Source: an uncultured Prevotella sp.
GTDB lineage: Bacteria; Bacteroidota; Bacteroidia; Bacteroidales; Bacteroidaceae
DNA length: 8,832 nt
Direction: 5' to 3'
Assembly: GCA_934281565.1 (NCBI GenBank)
Contig: CAKQXI010000099.1
Span: forward strand, 1 to 8,832
The translations under genes and the position numbers were made by a program. The notes below the pieces were generated by a model. The model searched no databases, was not told the origin of the DNA, and was given only the letters and a program-made list of their open reading frames with translations. Below are positions 1-6,963 of this stretch, piece after piece; the first letter of the stretch is position 1, and each line of letters opens with the position of its first letter.

Positions 1-325
1 AGTCTACACAGCTCTTACATGTCTCGAAGCTATCACCGTGATCGAGGTGAAGAACGATCTCAGGATGGTTGCAACCGAGTTCCTTTGCATACTCTACAGC
101 ACCCTCTGCCATATAGCGAAGCAATGTAGGGTTAGCATACTTACGAGCACCCTTAGAAACCTGAAGGATAACAGGTGACTTCAATTCAGAAGAAGCCTGA
201 ATGATAGCCTGGAGCTGCTCCAAGTTGTTAAAATTGAATGCAGGAACGGCCCAGCCGCCTTTGATAGCTCTTGCGAACATATCTTTAGTGTTCACAAGAC
301 CGATTTTCTTGTAATCTACTGCCAT
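1..325 (-). CDS. fba: Class II fructose-bisphosphate aldolase, N-terminal part (cut by window edge)
   Basis: Cytoplasmic zinc-dependent aldolase of glycolysis and gluconeogenesis, interconverting fructose 1,6-bisphosphate with glyceraldehyde 3-phosphate and dihydroxyacetone phosphate. I translated the 108 visible residues by hand: they begin MAVDYKKIGLVNTKDMF and run through AVPAFNFNNLEQ (27-38) to HLDHGDSF (93-100). In this family the Asp of LDHG (D95) is the catalytic acid and the following His (H96) is a zinc ligand. The N-terminal AxPAFNFNN stretch is also typical of class II enzymes. Family members of this type are usually about 330 residues, so roughly two thirds, including the remaining zinc ligands, lie beyond base 1. 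The ATG at 325-323 is the natural start: the family N-terminus begins here, and a good promoter ends about 43 bases upstream. There is no Shine-Dalgarno, as is normal in Bacteroidetes. The gene appears to be transcribed from its own promoter. Confidence 0.93.
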   Translation of the reverse strand, partial: MAVDYKKIGLVNTKDMFARAIKGGWAVPAFNFNNLEQLQAIIQASSELKSPVILQVSKGARKYANPTLLRYMAEGAVEYAKELGCNHPEIVLHLDHGDSFETCKSCVD

Positions 326-367
326 AATTGTTTATAATTTTATTGTTTTAATTAAACATTCCGAGTG

Positions 368-398
368 CAAATTTAATCTTTTCATTTGACATGACAAA
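368..398 (-). promoter_or_regulatory. Bacteroidetes-type promoter of the aldolase gene
   Basis: Read on the minus strand, TTTG at 398-395 is followed after 19 bases by TAAATTTG at 375-368. This matches the Bacteroidetes primary-sigma consensus (-33 TTTG, -7 TAnnTTTG) in both boxes and in spacing. Transcription would begin near base 361, leaving a leader of about 36 bases that is very AT-rich. Confidence 0.75.
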
Positions 399-504
399 AT
401 GTTCAAATGCTTTTTAGCCTTGCAATCAAGTTAAAAAAGTTTATATTCACATTTACTTCCTTATTAGCTCCGTGTTTTGCTACACACAGATTGCAATTAG
501 AAGT

Positions 505-1722
505 TTATGCTTCTGCCTCCCTTGTTATTTTGTATTCACGAATGGAGTAAGCCAGCACTACCAAGAAGCCGATGAACGGTATCACGAAAGGCATTACCAC
601 ATGAGTACGATCAGCTATCAACCCCATCAGCAAGAAGCCACATCCGCCTATCGGAGTCATCATCAAGAGCGAAGATGCCGACTTCGTGAGATTGCCCAGT
701 CCTGTCAATGCCATGGCGAATATCGTTGGGAACATGATTGCCTCAAAGAGGTAGTTGCATACCAAGGCCATGAGTGACAAGATACCTAAGTCGCAAAGCA
801 CCAGTCCTATGCACAGCACACTGCCTATGGCACAGATTAGCAACATAGTAGTCGCCTTGATGTGGCGCATTATCCAACTGCCCAGAAATCTGCCAACCAT
901 GAAAAACGCCAAAGCTCCTGTCAGTACGAGCGAAGCTGTTCGGTCACCCATCCAGTGCATACCTGTAACAAAGTTGATAAAATAAGAGTTGATGGAAATC
1001 TCCGCCACCTCATAGCATAGCAATGAAAAGAGTCCGAAAACGAACATGGGATGATGGGCAAAGAGTTTGGTGATATTAGAACCTTGCGCCATGTCTTCCT
1101 CTGTTTTCTCATGCTTGATTTCGGGTAAGTGGACACGAGAGAAAACCATAGCTATCAAGAGTACCAAGATACCCAAGATAGTATAAGGAACAACAACATT
1201 ACCTCCCTCGTCTGTGTTATTAAACAAGAATTGTCCGATACAGAAAGTCGCGAAGATGCCTCCTAACCCATTGAACGACTGAGAAAGATTTAATCGACTT
1301 GTTGCGGTTTCCTTGGCTCCCAATTCTGTTACATATGGATTAGCTGCCGTTTCCAGAAACACCAGTCCACAACCGATAATAAACAAGCAAGAAAGAAAAG
1401 CATAAAAGCTGCCCATAGCGGCACCCGGGATAAAGAGTAGCGAACCTGCGCCAAAAAGTATCAATCCAAACACGACTCCTCGACGATAGCCATAGCGATT
1501 GATAAAGAACCCTGCAGGGATTGCCATCAAGAAATATCCGAGATAGGTAGTCACCTGAATGAGTGCGGAATGTGTGATGCTGATATGCAAAGCATTCTGA
1601 AAATGCTTGTTGAGTACATCCAGAATGGCACGAGCGAAGCCCCATAAGAAAAAGAGCGATGTTATCAAGACAAAAGGCACGAAGTACTTCTTATCTGTTA
1701 TTTTCCTTTGTTCTGTTGACAT
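505..1722 (-). CDS. fucP: FucP-family (FHS) sugar:proton symporter, major facilitator superfamily
   Basis: An inner-membrane proton-coupled sugar importer of 405 residues (E. coli FucP is about 438). The protein is hydrophobic throughout, consistent with 12 membrane helices. Family marks are visible: SLFFLWGFARAILDVLNKHF (22-41), an MFS loop with NRYGYRRG after helix 2 (75-82), and FLETAANPYV (122-131). D35 in LDVL and E124 in LETAANPY align with D46 and E135 of E. coli FucP, the acidic residues linked to proton coupling, so the porter should be active. The substrate cannot be read from sequence: Bacteroidetes members of this family are annotated for fucose, glucose/galactose or N-acetylglucosamine. 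No fucose isomerase, kinase or glycosidase gene is adjacent, so the symbol indicates family only. The ATG at 1722-1720 follows a strong promoter by about 50 bases. The gene lies 179 bases upstream of the aldolase on the same strand, but the aldolase has its own promoter. I found no convincing intrinsic terminator after the stop. Confidence 0.88.
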   Translation of the reverse strand: MSTEQRKITDKKYFVPFVLITSLFFLWGFARAILDVLNKHFQNALHISITHSALIQVTTYLGYFLMAIPAGFFINRYGYRRGVVFGLILFGAGSLLFIPGAAMGSFYAFLSCLFIIGCGLVFLETAANPYVTELGAKETATSRLNLSQSFNGLGGIFATFCIGQFLFNNTDEGGNVVVPYTILGILVLLIAMVFSRVHLPEIKHEKTEEDMAQGSNITKLFAHHPMFVFGLFSLLCYEVAEISINSYFINFVTGMHWMGDRTASLVLTGALAFFMVGRFLGSWIMRHIKATTMLLICAIGSVLCIGLVLCDLGILSLMALVCNYLFEAIMFPTIFAMALTGLGNLTKSASSLLMMTPIGGCGFLLMGLIADRTHVVMPFVIPFIGFLVVLAYSIREYKITREAEA

Positions 1723-1770
1723 TATTCTATTTTGTTTAGTCTATTTCTTTAGCCTATATCGTTTTGATGG

Positions 1771-1802
1771 CAAAGGTAAGGCTTTTATTCGAGAATACCA
1801 AA
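1771..1802 (-). promoter_or_regulatory. Bacteroidetes-type promoter of the sugar porter gene
   Basis: On the minus strand TTTG at 1802-1799, a 20-base spacer, then TACCTTTG at 1778-1771 give a full match to the -33/-7 consensus. The start site would lie near 1765, with a leader of about 40 bases before the ATG at 1722. The promoter sits in the 144-base gap after the MutS-like gene, so the porter does not need read-through from it. Confidence 0.75.
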
Positions 1803-1866
1803 CAAATGATTTCTTTTTATTTTTCATCGGGGTAGGATACTTGGTTTGAAATGAGAAGATAACACC

Positions 1867-3699
1867 CTAAAAGCTATGTTCAAGAACCCTTTTCAATAAG
1901 AACGTTGCGTTTTGATTATGGGCTACTCCTCGTTGTATCCTATAAGTATAAGTTACATCCGTACCCAAATCTATCTCAAAGCAATAATTATGGAAACGGT
2001 CGGGATAGGCTTCCTCCATCCTGGAAAGTTCAAGGTCATGGGTGGCAATGACACCACTCACCGGCAACTTTGAGACAGCTTCAAGGAACAGGCGTGAGCC
2101 ATTCAATTTATCCAAGGAGTTCGTTCCCTTTAATATCTCATCGAGAACTATCAAGGTTCGGAGAGTACCTTGCTTGCAATATCTCATCAACTGCTCCAAG
2201 CGTAGCAACTCTGCATTGAAATAGGAAATGCCATGCGTAAGGTCGTCAGTGGTTCGCATACTCGAAAAGAGCTGGAAACGAGAAACCTTCAACGAGTCGG
2301 CAAAGACTGGCATTCCTGCCATTGCCAAGATATAATTAACGCCAAGGGAACGAAGGAATGTACTCTTGCCCGCCATGTTGGCTCCTGTGATGATATAATA
2401 ATTGCCATCCTGGATATGGAAGTCATTCTTCACTGCTTTGACACCCAAGAAAGGATGAAAGAGATTCTTTGCCTCATAGACCACAGGAACGGCTTGGGGA
2501 TTTGAGGCAGATACCTCTTGTCCACCAGAAAGGATTTCCGCATCCGTAGCCTCGGGATGATTATAACGATAGTCTGCCATGCTCACCATGGCATCCATCT
2601 CACTCACAACAGCCATCCACTCCTCCATTTTCACCATATAGGTATTCTTCCATTTCAGGAAACTGCGAACGAGGAAGAAGTCGCTCAGCATGAAAGAGTC
2701 GGTGAAGAACAATCCCAAGAAGTTGCCACGACGGTCATAACCTTTCAAGATTTTCTCCAACTGGGCAAAAGAAGGCAATGCTTCTGCCAGGCAATCTTGC
2801 ATCTCATGCCCCATCTTACTTTGGAAGTTGCGACGAGCTATCAACTGGAGAATCTGGGAATAAGCCATCAATTGATGACGAAGTTTTCCGCCATTGCTAT
2901 CAATCTTATCCAGTGTAGCCTTACAAATGGAGAACACCACCATAAACTGCATCATCACCCAAAACAAAGGCATATTGGCAGGCACCACATCAAAGACGGC
3001 AAGAAGCGCCGAGGCACATACACCTATTATTAATAACCAACCTACAATCAGCGAGAAGGTAGTTCCAAACCATACGGGCACTTGCAAGGCAGAAACTTTC
3101 TGGATGGCATCAGCCACTGCCGACGTATCTATCTTTTTTCCTCCAAGAGCCAAGAACTCCATACGCCAATTGAAAGCAGTTGCAGACAGTTCCCTCTGCA
3201 AATATCTTCTTTGCTCTATCTCCTCTTTTGACAAAGGCGAGACATGGGAAAGATGGGCAGCAAGTGCATCAGATCCTCCCGTCGTAATGGTGCGACAGAT
3301 GCGATTGAACAAAGAGTCCTGCCCGAAGACATCCAAGTCGAAAGCGTATGGATGCTTAGGATTCTGGTACTGATTTCCCATTTCAAAAGACGAGAAATCA
3401 CCAGCCATCGCCTTGAGTTCATCTTGGCAAACCTTGAGAAGCGAAGAGAGATGCTCTATCCGCTCCTTGTTTTTATCATCGAGGTGGCGCACACTGAGGT
3501 AAGCTATCAAAGCCACGACTGCTCCCCATAGCCACCTGCCTGTGTCTCCATCCAAAGCAAAATAGCAAACGATGCAGACGACCATGACTCCAAAAAGCAA
3601 TAATTCTCCTGCCACAAAACCACTATTCTTATGCTTCAAGGCTACTACCTCGGCAGAATAGTTATCCACACATTGTTGATACCTTTCTTTTATACTCAT
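1867..3699 (-). CDS. Membrane-anchored MutS-family ATPase (not canonical MutS1 or MutS2)
   Basis: A 610-residue protein whose C-terminal third is a MutS-type ABC ATPase: Walker A GANMAGKST (439-447), SSMRTTDDLTHGISYFNAEL (479-498) holding the signature and linker region, Walker B LIVLDEIL with E521 as likely catalytic base (516-523), KGTNS (524-528), and the ATHDLEL switch His at 554. Residues about 130-200 (GGSDALAAHLSHVSPLS) resemble the start of the MutS core/lever domain. Unlike MutS1 there is no N-terminal mismatch-binding domain with its Phe-x-Glu motif, and unlike MutS2 there is no C-terminal Smr nuclease domain. Two hydrophobic pairs, about 30-48 with 57-71 and 209-235 with 243-259, predict four membrane helices, placing the ATPase in the cytoplasm at the inner membrane. 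Annotation pipelines often name such proteins 'DNA mismatch repair protein MutS', but nothing visible supports a mismatch-repair role; the function is unknown. The ATG at 3699-3697 is the only sensible start. The gene is separated from the upstream gene by a terminator and by phased repeats. Confidence 0.85.
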   Translation of the reverse strand: MSIKERYQQCVDNYSAEVVALKHKNSGFVAGELLLFGVMVVCIVCYFALDGDTGRWLWGAVVALIAYLSVRHLDDKNKERIEHLSSLLKVCQDELKAMAGDFSSFEMGNQYQNPKHPYAFDLDVFGQDSLFNRICRTITTGGSDALAAHLSHVSPLSKEEIEQRRYLQRELSATAFNWRMEFLALGGKKIDTSAVADAIQKVSALQVPVWFGTTFSLIVGWLLIIGVCASALLAVFDVVPANMPLFWVMMQFMVVFSICKATLDKIDSNGGKLRHQLMAYSQILQLIARRNFQSKMGHEMQDCLAEALPSFAQLEKILKGYDRRGNFLGLFFTDSFMLSDFFLVRSFLKWKNTYMVKMEEWMAVVSEMDAMVSMADYRYNHPEATDAEILSGGQEVSASNPQAVPVVYEAKNLFHPFLGVKAVKNDFHIQDGNYYIITGANMAGKSTFLRSLGVNYILAMAGMPVFADSLKVSRFQLFSSMRTTDDLTHGISYFNAELLRLEQLMRYCKQGTLRTLIVLDEILKGTNSLDKLNGSRLFLEAVSKLPVSGVIATHDLELSRMEEAYPDRFHNYCFEIDLGTDVTYTYRIQRGVAHNQNATFLLKRVLEHSF

Positions 3700-3723
3700 T
3701 TTTCCTTATTATTTGATTGCAAA

Positions 3724-3785
3724 AAGTATATTATATTACTTGGTCAAGTATATTATATTACTTTGCGAAGTATATTATATTACTT
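3724..3785. repeat. Three perfect 18-bp tandem units with a 22-bp period upstream of the MutS-like gene
   Basis: The 18-bp unit AAGTATATTATATTACTT occurs without a mismatch at 3724-3741, 3746-3763 and 3768-3785, separated by unrelated 4-base spacers (ggtc, tgcg, tgaa). Each unit has 5-bp inverted ends (AAGTA/TACTT) around an AT-only core. A degenerate fourth unit, matching at AAGTA, starts in register at 3790 inside the terminator arm. The 22-bp period is about two turns of the helix, so all copies present the same face. The array ends only 25 bases before the MutS-like ATG and therefore probably overlaps its promoter. A row of operator sites for a DNA-binding protein is the simplest reading; this is inference. 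Confidence 0.9.
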
Positions 3786-3787
3786 TG

Positions 3788-3831
3788 AAAAGTAAGTAAG
3801 CTTCATTGAAGGTTGAAGCTTACTTGCTTTT
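3788..3831 (-). terminator. Intrinsic terminator of the REC/ATP-grasp gene
   Basis: An 11-bp perfect stem (3795-3805 with 3814-3824, loop of 8) extends outward by seven further pairs, one of them G-U, to 3788 and 3831. It lies 13 bases after the stop codon of the gene ending at 3844. On the minus strand it is followed only by a short TTTC, while the plus strand carries a stronger run of T (3828-3833), so the structure might stop transcription both ways. No plus-strand gene lies just to its left. Confidence 0.7.
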
Positions 3832-3843
3832 TTGTGCTCTTAT

Positions 3844-6800
3844 TTATTGTTTAGGAAACAGTACTGCTCCCTCTTGTTTCTTTCCATCCATTAATATTCT
3901 CATTGGTTTTGAGAAACGGACATGGCGTACGTACTTGGTTTCCTCTATCGCAGGCATGGCATCCAGTACATTCTTATTGACAAATCCTCCGTCTTGAGTA
4001 TTCGTATCTATTGTGAAATAGCCTACACCGAATGATGTCAAGTTCTGGAAGAAATGGGTGCCTTGACTGGGGTCGATGTTATAGTTCTTCAAGGCAACCT
4101 CCACGATGATACGAGCGGCACTGATATGAGGCCATTTTACTGGCACACCAAGATAATGGTCACTGGAGCCCCATCTTCCCGGCCCTATCAAGACATAATT
4201 CTTGCCATCGGCAAGAAACTTGCGATTAATATGCTCTATGTCATCTGCAACATAATAGTTGTTCATCGCAGAGAAATTATCGTCATACTTTACGTACACA
4301 ACATCTACAACATCCTCACTGATACCATGTCCCAGGGAATTGTGGGAGCGTAACAAGCATTCATTATCTGGTATCGCCTTCACATCCTCGTCAAGCATCT
4401 CCTTGGCATCCACTATCGGACGAATTTGAAGAAGATAGAACTCACAAGTCTTGTCGGCATTGATATTACAAGCAAACTCTATCTCAACAGGGCGGCGCAT
4501 CGCTTCTGAACCATACTTCATTGACATCTGAAGTATCTCTGGCAATGGGATTACCCCATGTTGAAGAACACCAGCAAAGGTTATCAACTTACGACCATTC
4601 TCATACACTCCGTCGTTGATCACTTGGTCGTATGGGTCGAAAGTGGAAGCTATATAATTGAGCGACTGATCCTCCACCGCATCTTTCACCTTTAGTTTTA
4701 ATATGTTAAAGCCATCGTCCACCTTGAAGTCATCACCTATATGTTTCATGTCAAGGGCATAAAACTGGGTCTGCGTATCTCGCAAAGCCATTTCCATCTC
4801 GCTTGTCTGGAGCACTTGGTTAGGATGATAAGGGCATACACGCAAGGTCTGTCCTCCATCCACGATATACTTACCCAGTCCCAAGGCCAAGCTGGCAATA
4901 CCTTCTTCTGCAGTCTCGTCACCTATCGGATAATAATTGAGGGAACGAAGTACACCGCTCATGTTTGGATAAAACTTGTCACCATAGGTCTTGCCCACTA
5001 CTTGCTGCAAGATTACCGCCATCTTCTCTTGGTCGATGACATTGCTTGTTGCTGTCATATAAGCCTTGGAGTCACGATAGAAAACAGAGGCATACACACC
5101 CTTGATGGCACAAGCCAACATCTGGAGCATCTGGTATTTATCTTCTAAATAGGGTATCATATAGGTAGAATAAATACCTGCGAATGGTTGATAGTGGGCA
5201 TCCTCCAATAGCGAACTGGAACGAATGGCTATCGGGCTTTTCGTTGCCTCGAAGAAAGTAAAGAAGTCGGCTATCAGTGAGTCTGGCAACTGTGCTCTCA
5301 AGAAGTGACTCAAGATCTCATCATCACTGGCATCACTCAATGCTATCGGATAGAGATTGTTACTTTCCATGAAAGCATCAAAGATGTCGGTACAGAGAAC
5401 AACGGTCTTTGGTATCTGCACCGTGGCATTTTCATACTGATTGAACTCTGGATGACGCTTGATGACATTGTCAAGGAACGCAAGACCTCTGCCCTTTCCT
5501 CCCAACGACCCTTCACCTATCCGGGCAAAGTGGGCATACTTATCAAACTTCATGCGGTCGAATACAGCGACGATGCCTAAGTTCTTCATGTGCCGATACT
5601 GTACTATGGCATCAAAGATAATCTGCCGATGGGCATCCACATCTTGCAGCTTACGCCAAGTGACGGTCTTCAAGAATGCGGACACTGGGAATATTGCTCG
5701 TGCACAGAGCCAACGGCTCATGTGATTACGACTGATATGATAGAGCATCGAGTCATTGGGAATATTGAAGATATTATCCTGCAATTCCTTTAAACTTCGG
5801 ATACGCATGATTTCTTCATGTGTTTTGGGGTCACGGAAGATGAAATCACCAAAGCCCATGTGCTCCTCCATCAAATGGCGGAGGTCTACACTCATCTTCT
5901 TGGAGTTCTTATCCACAAAGCGAAAACCTTCCGCCTCTGCCTTAGCACGATTCTCACTCTCGGAGCTTTCCAATATCAAAGGCAAGAACTCATCTTGCTT
6001 GCGAATATAACGAAAGAGTTTCAAACCTGCCTCAGGGTCTTTCTCACGTCCAAAGGTATCAGTTGGTACCTTGGCATCTTTCGATACTTTTCCTACATTC
6101 TTCAGTGGGAAACGGGCATCGCTGATAATGCCCAAGGTATTATCAGAATATTTCTCATACAGTTTCAAGGCTTCCTCGTAGGTTCTTGCCAAGACTACCT
6201 TTGGACGACCACGCATTCGCATTGTTGCGGCATGACGGTTCAAGGCTTCTTTTGAGAAGTTCTTGCTTTGCTCCAAGATATAGTTATAGAGGTTTGGCAA
6301 TATCGAACTATAAAAACGGATGGAGTCTTCTACGAGAAGTATCATCTGCACACCAGCCTCTTGAATATCATGCTCCAAGTTCATCTTATCCTCTATCAAC
6401 TTGATGATGGAGAGTATCAAGTTGGTATTGCCCAACCAACAGAACACATAGTCGAAGATGCTTAGGTCTTCGTTTTCCATACGCTTGGTGATGCCATGGG
6501 AGAAAGGTGTCAAGACTACGCAATGGATGTTCGGGAACTTACCCTTGATGTCGCGTGCTACATCGAAAGCATCGTTATCTGCGTTGCCCGGCATACAAAT
6601 CACTAAGTCGATGACAGTGGAACGCAATACCTCCGCAGCTTCCTCCGTTGTGGATACTTGGGTGAAAGTTGGTGGATAACGAAGTCCCAACTCCATATAT
6701 TCATTATAGATTTTCTCCTCAATGCGTCCATCGTCTTCAAGCATGAAAGCATCGTACGGATTGGCAACGATTAGCACATTGTATATACGGCGCATCATCA

Positions 6801-6864
6801 GATTGACAAATGACACGTCTTTCAGATAGAACTGATTCCACTCTTGAGGTATATTATTTTCCAT
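3844..6864 (-). CDS. REC-REC-PPDK_N hybrid: receiver-like domains fused to a PEP-synthase-type ATP-grasp domain
   Basis: A 1006-residue probable cytoplasmic protein of unknown function. Residues about 27-160 form a receiver-like domain that lacks the usual acidic pocket. Residues 173-335 form a second receiver with LLVEDS (E179, D180), SDARFP (D249 as likely phospho-acceptor), LILESS (S300) and VDK (K319), so all key positions are filled. After a linker, about 440-820 resembles the PEP/pyruvate-binding ATP-grasp domain PPDK_N: GEGSLGGKGRGLAFL (451-465), AIRSSSLLEDA (546-556), FAGIYSTY (561-568) and FYLLQIRPI (809-817). The C-terminal part has a conserved-looking block with LIGPGRWGSSDHYLGVP (892-908) and GTHFFQNLTSFGVGYF (935-950). 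The swivelling phosphohistidine domain (GGxTSHAA) and the TIM-barrel PEP-binding domain of true PEP synthase and PPDK are absent, so 'PEP synthase' would be a wrong name. I chose the ATG at 6864 rather than the one at 6882, because a TATCTTTG -7 element at 6891-6884 would place the transcript start at about 6878. A terminator follows the stop, so the gene is probably transcribed alone. Confidence 0.85.
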   Translation of the reverse strand: MENNIPQEWNQFYLKDVSFVNLMMRRIYNVLIVANPYDAFMLEDDGRIEEKIYNEYMELGLRYPPTFTQVSTTEEAAEVLRSTVIDLVICMPGNADNDAFDVARDIKGKFPNIHCVVLTPFSHGITKRMENEDLSIFDYVFCWLGNTNLILSIIKLIEDKMNLEHDIQEAGVQMILLVEDSIRFYSSILPNLYNYILEQSKNFSKEALNRHAATMRMRGRPKVVLARTYEEALKLYEKYSDNTLGIISDARFPLKNVGKVSKDAKVPTDTFGREKDPEAGLKLFRYIRKQDEFLPLILESSESENRAKAEAEGFRFVDKNSKKMSVDLRHLMEEHMGFGDFIFRDPKTHEEIMRIRSLKELQDNIFNIPNDSMLYHISRNHMSRWLCARAIFPVSAFLKTVTWRKLQDVDAHRQIIFDAIVQYRHMKNLGIVAVFDRMKFDKYAHFARIGEGSLGGKGRGLAFLDNVIKRHPEFNQYENATVQIPKTVVLCTDIFDAFMESNNLYPIALSDASDDEILSHFLRAQLPDSLIADFFTFFEATKSPIAIRSSSLLEDAHYQPFAGIYSTYMIPYLEDKYQMLQMLACAIKGVYASVFYRDSKAYMTATSNVIDQEKMAVILQQVVGKTYGDKFYPNMSGVLRSLNYYPIGDETAEEGIASLALGLGKYIVDGGQTLRVCPYHPNQVLQTSEMEMALRDTQTQFYALDMKHIGDDFKVDDGFNILKLKVKDAVEDQSLNYIASTFDPYDQVINDGVYENGRKLITFAGVLQHGVIPLPEILQMSMKYGSEAMRRPVEIEFACNINADKTCEFYLLQIRPIVDAKEMLDEDVKAIPDNECLLRSHNSLGHGISEDVVDVVYVKYDDNFSAMNNYYVADDIEHINRKFLADGKNYVLIGPGRWGSSDHYLGVPVKWPHISAARIIVEVALKNYNIDPSQGTHFFQNLTSFGVGYFTIDTNTQDGGFVNKNVLDAMPAIEETKYVRHVRFSKPMRILMDGKKQEGAVLFPKQ

Positions 6865-6883
6865 TTTTACCAGTTTAGTCATG

Positions 6884-6891
6884 CAAAGATA
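6884..6891 (-). promoter_or_regulatory. -7 element of the REC/ATP-grasp gene promoter
   Basis: TATCTTTG on the minus strand (6891-6884) matches TAnnTTTG exactly. No TTG stands at the expected -33 distance (about 6911-6916), so the upstream box is weak or activator-dependent. The predicted start near 6878 leaves a leader of about 14 bases before the ATG at 6864. Confidence 0.6.
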
Positions 6892-6910
6892 CTGATTTTC
6901 TGATATTTAC

Positions 6911-6941
6911 TTGCATCTTTCAACATTTTTTATTATATTTG
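6911..6941 (+). promoter_or_regulatory. Bacteroidetes-type promoter of the RlpA-like gene
   Basis: TTG at 6911-6913, a 20-base spacer and TATATTTG at 6934-6941 match the -33/-7 consensus. The transcript would start near 6947, about 17 bases before the ATG. The -33 box falls where the -33 region of the opposing promoter should be, so the two polymerases would compete for the same DNA. Confidence 0.7.
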
Positions 6942-6963
6942 CACCATTATCCTTATAGATGAT

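Noticed and set aside
481..504. Small stem AGAAG/CTTCT across the porter stop codon as a terminator
   Set aside because: Only five base pairs and no T-run follows on the minus strand.
1..1722. Aldolase plus porter as a fucose-use operon
   Set aside because: The aldolase is the glycolytic class II enzyme, not fuculose-phosphate aldolase, and each gene has its own promoter.
1607..1849. 80-codon plus-strand frame overlapping the start of the porter gene
   Set aside because: Its first half is antisense to conserved porter codons and the rest covers the porter promoter; no family resemblance.
2518..3033. Open frame of 171 codons on the plus strand inside the MutS-like gene
   Set aside because: It lies wholly antisense to a gene with clear ATPase motifs, shows no recognisable domain and has no TAnnTTTG-type promoter evident; it is a shadow frame, like the other plus-strand frames within minus-strand genes.
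3720..3747. Possible promoter of the MutS-like gene (TTG at 3747-3745 and TACTTTTTG at 3728-3720 on the minus strand)
   Set aside because: The -7 box has one base too many to fit TAnnTTTG and the spacing is about three bases short, so I list only the repeats.
3724..3785. CRISPR-like array
   Set aside because: The spacers are only 4 bases and the units AT-only in the core; a CRISPR needs spacers of about 30 bases, and no cas gene is present.
3844..6864. Annotation as phosphoenolpyruvate synthase (ppsA)
   Set aside because: Only the nucleotide-binding domain is shared; the phosphohistidine and PEP-binding domains are not seen.
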